In this document: piece by piece, positions 43,183 to 48,241 of the stretch
Numbering within the stretch: position 1 is the first letter of the stretch
Layout: every line of letters begins with the position of its first letter
Source of the DNA: Deferribacterales bacterium UBA4806
GTDB taxonomy: Bacteria; Chrysiogenota; Deferribacteres; Deferribacterales; UBA228
Direction: 5' to 3'
NCBI GenBank assembly: GCA_002402635.1
Contig: DHGE01000170.1
Location: 28,913-77,153 of the forward strand
DNA length: 48,241 nt
Made by a program: the position numbers and the translations under genes
The notes under the pieces: generated by a model
Database searches by the model: none
Told to the model about the DNA's origin: nothing
What the model saw: the letters and a program-made list of their open reading frames with translations, nothing else

Positions 43183-44526
43183 TTATATTTTAACTGTATT
43201 TTTCTTTTCTTTAATTGCTCTTATTTGCTTTGTAAGGGCTGGTACAACTTCAAACAAATCTCCCACTATTCCATATGTTGCTACTTCAAATATAGGTGCG
43301 TCTTTATCTCTATTGATAGCTATTATGATATCTGAATTTTGCATACCTACAAGATGCTGAATAGCTCCAGAGATACCACAGGCTATATAAATTTTTGGTC
43401 TAACTGTTTTTCCCGTTTGCCCCACTTGCCTCTCATATGGCATCCACCCGGCATCAACTGCACTCCTTGAGGAGCCAACAACACCCCCTAATTCCTTAGC
43501 TAGTTCTTCTAATATGGCAAAATTTTCCTTAGCTAACATGCCTCTGCCACCAGATATAATAAATTCTGCTCCTGCAATATCCACATCCTTTGCATCTTTA
43601 TTACTAATAATCTCAACGATCTTGGTTATTAGATCGGACTTCTCTAATTCAATATCTTCTCTTATTATTTTTCCAGTTCTATCATGAATATAATTTGGTA
43701 ATGGCATAACATGGGGTCTAACTGTGGCCATCTGAGGTCTTGTTCTGTCGCAAATAATAGTTGCCATTATGTTTCCGCCGAAGGCAGGGCGTGTTTGTAA
43801 AAGATTTCTATTTTCATCGATTGATAATCCAGTACAATCTGCAGTGAGACCAGCCTGTAGCTCTGTTGCAACAGCTCCAGCCAAATCTCTCCCTAATCCT
43901 GTTGCACCCATTAGAACTATTTCAGGCTTATATTTCCTAATAAGGTAACAAACTGCTTTTAAATAAGGTTTGGTACGATAATATTGAAATATGGGATCAT
44001 CAATTATGTAAGCATTATTTGCACCATAATTGAAGGCTTCTTGACACAAATGTTCAATCTTATGGCCTATAATAATAGCTGAAATTTCAACATTTAATTC
44101 CTTAGCTAGGTTAGAAGCTGTTCCAATTAATTCCCAAGAAACTTTTGCCACTTGCCCTTCCTGATGTTCTATATATACCCATACGCCCTTATACTTTTCT
44201 AACATTTTTTTTAATTCTAATTCTTTTACATCAACCTCTTCTTTAAAAGGTTCTTGTAAGATAGATCCTTTCTGTTTTTTTATTTCTTCAAGGATCTTTT
44301 CTTCTTCTGGCGTATAAAACCTTTCAAGTGCACTAGCTGGACAAGTTTTGACACATTTCATACAGGTTGTACATTTTTTTATATCTATAATTGGTTCGCC
44401 TTTTTCATTCATTTCGATAGCGTCAGCTGGACAAACCATTTGACACCTTGCACCACATGCAATACATTTACCTTCTATTAAATGTATCTTGCCTCGCGGT
44501 CTTTTTATGTTTTTTTGATCTTCCAT
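43183..44526 (-). CDS. etfA: Electron transfer flavoprotein alpha subunit with N-terminal ferredoxin domain
   Basis: A 447-residue fusion. The first about 70 residues hold two [4Fe-4S] motifs: C21-x2-C24-x3-C28-x3-C32 (one residue longer than the usual x2-x2-x3) and C52-x2-C55-x2-C58-x3-C62. An ETF alpha N-domain follows and then the FAD-binding domain with GRDLAGAVATELQAGL, QTRPAFGGN, GSSRSAVDAGW, RQVGQTGKTV and AINRDKDAPIFEVA. Works with EtfB as a soluble electron carrier from acyl-CoA or similar dehydrogenases to the membrane oxidoreductase 43 bases downstream. A TAGAGGGGTT lies before ATG 44526. Confidence 0.95.
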   Translation of the reverse strand: MEDQKNIKRPRGKIHLIEGKCIACGARCQMVCPADAIEMNEKGEPIIDIKKCTTCMKCVKTCPASALERFYTPEEEKILEEIKKQKGSILQEPFKEEVDVKELELKKMLEKYKGVWVYIEHQEGQVAKVSWELIGTASNLAKELNVEISAIIIGHKIEHLCQEAFNYGANNAYIIDDPIFQYYRTKPYLKAVCYLIRKYKPEIVLMGATGLGRDLAGAVATELQAGLTADCTGLSIDENRNLLQTRPAFGGNIMATIICDRTRPQMATVRPHVMPLPNYIHDRTGKIIREDIELEKSDLITKIVEIISNKDAKDVDIAGAEFIISGGRGMLAKENFAILEELAKELGGVVGSSRSAVDAGWMPYERQVGQTGKTVRPKIYIACGISGAIQHLVGMQNSDIIIAINRDKDAPIFEVATYGIVGDLFEVVPALTKQIRAIKEKKNTVKI

Positions 44527-44608
44527 AGCTTAAATCAACCCCTCTAAAAGTAATTACATTTAAATTTTATTTTCATTTAAACATTTTAATTGATAAGTTC
44601 TAATAATT

Positions 44609-45421
44609 TTAAAAAGGCAAAAGCTCTTTACTTAATAACTTTTCTATTAACAATTTTGCTGCACCTTCAGGATCTTTTAATCCATCACCTATTATTTCTC
44701 CTTTTTCACGCTCTGGTGAGAAAATTTTTACGACCCTTGTCGGAGAGCCTTTTAACCCAATTGTTTGCTCGTCCAATTTAAGAAATTTATTATCCCATAT
44801 TGGAATTTCAGATTCATCAGCTAACAATCTTGAAGGTACTTTTGGATATCTTGGCTTATTTATTTCTCTAACCACGGTGAGTAAAGATGGTAATATAGAT
44901 TCAACAATTTCATATCTACCCTCAAGTTTACGCCTAACAATAATTTTTCTATTTTCGATGTCAATATGCTCGATTCTATCTACTAAAGTAAGTTGGCTAT
45001 AGTTTAACCTTGTAGCAATACCTGGTCCTACTTGAGCCGTATCACCATCTATTGTTTGTCTTCCACATATAATTAATGGGACTTCATCTTTTGTTGATAA
45101 CTTTAATATTGCTTCAGTTAAAACTTTACTAGTAGCTAAAGTGTCAGCTCCACCAAAAGCTCTATCGGAAAGTAAAATAACTTCGTCAACTCCCATGGAT
45201 ATAGCTTTTCTTAATGCATACTCAGCATTTGGAGGTCCCATTGTAATAGCTGCAACGCGAAAACCAAATCGATCCTTTAATCTCAGACTTTCCTCGATTG
45301 CGTGAGTATCAAATGGATTTACAATAAATGGAACTCCTTCTCTTTTAAGTGTATTTGTTACAGGATCAATTTGAACCTGTGTTGTATCTGGGACCTGCTT
45401 TATACAGGCAACTACATACAT
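44609..45421 (-). CDS. etfB: Electron transfer flavoprotein beta subunit
   Basis: A 270-residue ETF beta subunit binding AMP or a second FAD. MYVVACIKQVPDT is the canonical start, followed by NPFDTHAIEESLRLKD, the ETF beta signature VVREINKPRYPKVPS region (about 187-201) and IICGRQTIDGDTAQVGPGIA, where DGDTAQVGP is the nucleotide-binding loop. Bifurcating ETFs share this loop, so bifurcation cannot be excluded from sequence alone; the presence of the membrane oxidoreductase favours simple electron delivery to quinone. AGAGG precedes ATG 45421. First gene of the etfB-etfA-oxidoreductase unit. Confidence 0.95.
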   Translation of the reverse strand: MYVVACIKQVPDTTQVQIDPVTNTLKREGVPFIVNPFDTHAIEESLRLKDRFGFRVAAITMGPPNAEYALRKAISMGVDEVILLSDRAFGGADTLATSKVLTEAILKLSTKDEVPLIICGRQTIDGDTAQVGPGIATRLNYSQLTLVDRIEHIDIENRKIIVRRKLEGRYEIVESILPSLLTVVREINKPRYPKVPSRLLADESEIPIWDNKFLKLDEQTIGLKGSPTRVVKIFSPEREKGEIIGDGLKDPEGAAKLLIEKLLSKELLPF

Positions 45422-45484
45422 AGCAACCTCTTAATTGTCTTTTTGCCAATCTAAAACAAAGTAACATTCCACATTAATTTCCCA

Positions 45485-45512
45485 AAGATATCATTATTAT
45501 TTTTAGTGTCAA
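45485..45512 (-). promoter_or_regulatory. Predicted promoter of the etf operon
   Basis: On the minus strand TTGACA (45512-45507), 16 bases, TATCTT (45490-45485), giving a leader of about 57 bases. Confidence 0.45.
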
Positions 45513-45562
45513 TAATAAATAATATCAATAGTTTTACAATAGTATATAAGATAAAGGAAATA

Positions 45563-46546
45563 TTATAGTTGAATATTCAGATGATTTCCACATTTGGGAC
45601 ATTTGCTATCAATGATAAGTACTTTTGTAGAATATCCTTGTCTATCTATGAGCAAAGTATTGCAATTTGGACAATTAGTTGTGTTTGTACCATTAATAAA
45701 TATATTGCCTACATAAACGAAATTTAAGTGATCTTTAGCTATGTTGTAGAAATTCTTTAATGTATCAGCAGGAGTTTGAGGAATATCTAATCTATAATTT
45801 GGAAAATATCTAGATAAATGAAGTGGTATGTTTTTTGAAAGACTTCCAATCCATTTGCACATTTCTCTAAACGTAGTTTCATCGTCATTTTTTTGTGGTA
45901 TTATTAAATTTGTTATCTCAACATGTATGTTATTTTTAAAAACAGTTTCTATAAAATTAAGAGTACTCTGTAAATTTCCTTTTACCCATTTATAGAAATC
46001 GTCGGTAAAACCTTTTAAATCGACATTCGTCGCATCAATATGGGGTATTAATCTGTCAAGAGGCTCTTTGTTTATATTTCCATTTGTAACTAATATATTT
46101 TTAAGTTTATTTTTATGTGCTTCTTTTGAAGTATCTATAACAAATTCATACCAGATTAATGGTTCATTATATGTATAAGCAATACCTATACTTTTATGTT
46201 GTTTTGCAAGGTTAATTATTTTGTCTATTGTTATAGTGTCTCTTGAAGTCTCTTCAGTACTAATTTGCCAGTTCTGACAAAATGGACACTTCAAATTACA
46301 TCCATTTGTCCCAATAGATAATATATATGAACCAGGGTAGTAATGATATAGAGGTTTTTTTTCTATGGGGTCCATTCCTATTGAGGAAATTTCACCATAA
46401 GCAGAAAGATACAGTCTTCCTTGAAGATTTTTTCTTATGAGACATATCCCGCTTTTGTTTGGTGAAATTTTACAAAAATGCGGACATAATTGACATTGAA
46501 CTACATCATTTTCTAATTTCTTATAAAAAAGTGCTTCTTTTAACAT
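45563..46546 (-). CDS. AmrS-like radical SAM protein (AmmeMemoRadiSam system type)
   Basis: A 327-residue radical SAM enzyme of the 'PFL-activating-like' AmrS group. N-terminal Cys cluster C18/C21/C25/C35 (QCQLCPHFC), radical SAM motif C83-x3-C87-x2-C90 (CNLKCPFCQNW), followed by GIAYTYNEPLIW and DATNVDLKGF, typical of AmrS. A C-terminal zinc ribbon (CPNC, CPKC) is added. The start is ATG 46546, which overlaps the upstream stop codon (TAATG); a longer frame exists but would run back into the polyprenyl synthase. AmrA and AmrB partners are not in the window. The substrate is unknown. Confidence 0.87.
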   Translation of the reverse strand: MLKEALFYKKLENDVVQCQLCPHFCKISPNKSGICLIRKNLQGRLYLSAYGEISSIGMDPIEKKPLYHYYPGSYILSIGTNGCNLKCPFCQNWQISTEETSRDTITIDKIINLAKQHKSIGIAYTYNEPLIWYEFVIDTSKEAHKNKLKNILVTNGNINKEPLDRLIPHIDATNVDLKGFTDDFYKWVKGNLQSTLNFIETVFKNNIHVEITNLIIPQKNDDETTFREMCKWIGSLSKNIPLHLSRYFPNYRLDIPQTPADTLKNFYNIAKDHLNFVYVGNIFINGTNTTNCPNCNTLLIDRQGYSTKVLIIDSKCPKCGNHLNIQL

Positions 46547-47526
46547 TAATTTTCTCTGTTCCCTGCATAATATACTATATATTTTAAACAATCATTATAA
46601 ATATTTTTGGGCAATTCCTTTAATAGATTGTTGCACTGTAGTTTATAGTCTGAAAGAAAATTATATGCTTTTTCTTTAATTTTATATTTCATTAAAAGTT
46701 CAAGTATTACATTAAAGTCATTTTTGTTAATGTTATTTTTAAAAAAAATATTTTTAAATATTTGTAAATCTTTTTCATTTGAAGATTCTCTCAACAATAT
46801 AAGAGGTAATGTCATTTTGCCTTCTTTCAAATCTGTACCTAATTTTTTACCTGTTTTATTTTTATTACCTAAATAATCTAGTATGTCGTCATTAACCTGA
46901 AAAATTATACCAATATATTCTCCTAATTTTTTTAGATTACTTCTCATGTCGAATTTATTGGATAAAACTGCAGCTATTTCACAACAAGCTGACATTAAAA
47001 TAGCTGTTTTTGAGTGAATAATTTTTAAATAGTTTTCTATAGTTATGTTAAATTCTGCGGTTTTTATAAGTTGATAAATTTCACCTTCACTCATTGTTTT
47101 TGCAGCGTTAGCAAGAATCATTTGTATTTCACTATTCCCGTCTTCAACAAGATTTATAAATGCTCTTGAATATAAAAAATCACCACATAGAACTACAATA
47201 TCGTTACCAAATTTTTTATTAGCACTTATTTGTCCTCTTCTATATTTAGCTCCATCAATTATATCATCGTGTAACAATGTTGCGGTGTGTATATATTCAA
47301 TAACAGAAGCAATCTTATACAATCTGTTACTATGATAATCTAGGAGATGTGTTGATAAAACCAGTAGAATAGGCCTTAAACGTTTTCCACCACTTTTGAG
47401 AGTATAAGATGCAACTTCATTTGCCATATCAACTTCTGAGTCAAGATACCTATAAAGCTCAGTTTCAATATTGGCCAGATCGTCTTTAATTAAGTTTAAT
47501 ATATAGTCAATATCAGCAATGCTCAT
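46546..47526 (-). CDS. Trans-polyprenyl diphosphate synthase
   Basis: Elongates isopentenyl diphosphate onto allylic diphosphates to make the long side chain of menaquinone or a similar prenyl chain. The first aspartate motif DDIID (D87-D91, LLHDDIIDGAKYRRG) and the second DDILD (QVNDDILDY) are intact, with GKRLRPILL before and GTDLKEGKMTLPLI after. 326 residues. Chain length cannot be assigned from sequence by eye (hepta-, octa- or other). There is no clear Shine-Dalgarno before ATG 47526. Its stop codon overlaps the start of the AmrS-like gene. It is divergent from a methyltransferase-like gene, possibly a quinone-pathway neighbour. Confidence 0.92.
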   Translation of the reverse strand: MSIADIDYILNLIKDDLANIETELYRYLDSEVDMANEVASYTLKSGGKRLRPILLVLSTHLLDYHSNRLYKIASVIEYIHTATLLHDDIIDGAKYRRGQISANKKFGNDIVVLCGDFLYSRAFINLVEDGNSEIQMILANAAKTMSEGEIYQLIKTAEFNITIENYLKIIHSKTAILMSACCEIAAVLSNKFDMRSNLKKLGEYIGIIFQVNDDILDYLGNKNKTGKKLGTDLKEGKMTLPLILLRESSNEKDLQIFKNIFFKNNINKNDFNVILELLMKYKIKEKAYNFLSDYKLQCNNLLKELPKNIYNDCLKYIVYYAGNREN

Positions 47527-47601
47527 AATTATGTTGTAAATTACGCTATTATTGTATAATATTATTATAATTATTATTAAAAGTAAATTGAATAAACTGA
47601 A
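47527..47601. other. Divergent intergenic region, AT-only
   Basis: 75 bases between the polyprenyl synthase and the methyltransferase-like gene, both without Shine-Dalgarno. TATAAT occurs at 47555-47560 and 47566-47571 for the plus strand, the first with TTGTAA 15 bases upstream (47534-47539). No firm promoter can be assigned. Confidence 0.35.
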
Positions 47602-48241
47602 ATGAATTATATTGATGTTGAAAGTACATATCTAACATATCTTAAGTTGTTTGATGGTTTAAATATCCCTGTAGGGTATAATAAAATAGCATGTGATTTA
47701 TCATTTAATAATGGTATTACTGCAAAGTATCTAGTAGATAAAAAAAATTTTCAAAGGGTCTATATTTTTGATAATAAAAATATTACCTTTAATAACTCAA
47801 TGTTTGTAATAAATTCTAATTATGTATCATTTGGAACAATTGCACATATAAAATTTGATTTTATAATATCCCTAGGTGGAGTTACAAATTTGAATCCTCT
47901 ATATGAATCTATCCAAAATGTTTATCAATTATTAAACATTGGAGGCAGATTGTTGATTGCTATTTATCCTGATATCTTTAATGACGCAGGTAAAGATGTA
48001 TTAAGCCTATTAAGTAATCTTTTAGAAATCCCAGTTAAAGAAAAATTCCTTAGGTTACATAGGCTTTTATATAATGGTGTTTCTAATATTTTTAATAGTG
48101 TTAGGGAATTTGAAATTTTACAGGATATATCAATTAATGAGATTAAAAGTTTTTATATGTTAGATGGATATTCAAATTTTATATGTAATAATAAAAAAGA
48201 TGTAATAAAATTTTTTGCACCTTTAGATAAAGTCGGTAAAA
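47602..48241 (+). CDS. Methyltransferase-like protein, partial, motif I degenerate
   Basis: Open from ATG 47602 to the window end (213 codons visible). The middle, FDFIISLGGVTNLNPLYESIQN then LLNIGGRLLIAIYPDIF, has the motif IV/V look of class I S-adenosylmethionine-dependent methyltransferases. The nucleotide-binding glycine loop (usually DxGxGxG) reads ACDLSFNNGITAKYL, so SAM binding is doubtful. The position next to a polyprenyl synthase would suit a menaquinone methyltransferase (UbiE/MenG), but this sequence does not support that specifically. No Shine-Dalgarno is visible. The 3' end lies outside the window. Confidence 0.6.
   Translation, partial: MNYIDVESTYLTYLKLFDGLNIPVGYNKIACDLSFNNGITAKYLVDKKNFQRVYIFDNKNITFNNSMFVINSNYVSFGTIAHIKFDFIISLGGVTNLNPLYESIQNVYQLLNIGGRLLIAIYPDIFNDAGKDVLSLLSNLLEIPVKEKFLRLHRLLYNGVSNIFNSVREFEILQDISINEIKSFYMLDGYSNFICNNKKDVIKFFAPLDKVGK

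Noticed and set aside
45507..45530. TTGAT...TTGAC half-sites resembling an FNR/CRP box upstream of the etf promoter
   Set aside because: Both half-sites point the same way and the second is the -35 itself, so no dyad of the FNR type is present.
1..48241. tRNA, rRNA, CRISPR or IS element
   Set aside because: Scanned by eye for tRNA T-loop motifs, spaced direct repeats and transposase motifs. The only recombinase is the housekeeping XerD type, and nothing else was convincing.

Overview
AT-rich bacterial chromosome segment (about 30% GC by eye, not computed), densely packed with housekeeping genes. The cell is Gram-negative: it has a beta-barrel of the DUF481 type, a MreBCD/PBP2/RodA rod complex and several Sec-exported proteins. 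It looks like a respiring anaerobe or microaerophile: rubrerythrin, an exported di-haem cytochrome c peroxidase-like protein, a PerR-like Fur regulator, and an ETF pair with a membrane iron-sulfur oxidoreductase of the ETF:menaquinone oxidoreductase kind. This gene set, with a DHH-CBS-CBS-tRNA nucleotidyltransferase fusion and frequent TTG/GTG starts, suggests Deferribacterota (Deferribacter/Calditerrivibrio-like). That placement is inference; there is no rRNA or tRNA gene here to anchor it.

Layout. 1-767 (-): start of an NSS-family Na+ symporter, cut by the window edge. 895-1947: asd. 2214-5270: a three-gene set of exported retropepsin-like protease, 7TM protein with a dead transglutaminase domain, and RimK-like ATP-grasp ligase. 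5267-10724 (-): DUF481 barrel, rubrerythrin, cytochrome c peroxidase, a small membrane protein, and malic enzyme fused to a phosphotransacetylase-like domain. 10880-20049 (+): eight overlapping or abutting genes (xerD, DHH-CBS-CCA fusion, phoH, ybeY, corC-like, era, mgtE, recO), probably one transcript for tRNA/ribosome maintenance, recombination and Mg2+. lysS converges on it. 21590-31442 (+): a phosphodiesterase, mreB, mreC, mreD, mrdA, rodA, a two-domain radical SAM protein, a PerR-like gene and a DUF2400 gene, then trxA and an FmdB-type zinc ribbon from their own promoter. 31532-34432: DUF2147, DUF805, a decayed region, and a lysA-like decarboxylase. 34520-36475: a PriA homologue without helicase motifs. 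36546-38911 (-): CoA transferase and nitrilase-family hydrolase. 39016-41136 (+): a NadB/FrdA-family flavoprotein and a macrodomain protein. 41145-45421 (-): etfB, ferredoxin-fused etfA and the membrane oxidoreductase. 45563-47526 (-): AmrS-like radical SAM protein and polyprenyl diphosphate synthase. 47602-end (+): partial methyltransferase-like gene.

Working together: malic enzyme, the CoA transferase and the Etf/membrane oxidoreductase fit organic- or fatty-acid oxidation with electrons delivered to menaquinone; polyprenyl synthase would supply the quinone tail or undecaprenyl carrier. Rubrerythrin, peroxidase, thioredoxin and the PerR-like protein form an oxygen/peroxide defence set. No CRISPR array, insertion sequence, prophage, tRNA or rRNA was found. 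The most interesting observations are the PriA homologue without ATPase motifs, the EndoIII-like Asp and Cys signatures in the DUF2400 protein, the amidoligase-type three-gene set, and the overlapping promoter/terminator of rubrerythrin and peroxidase.
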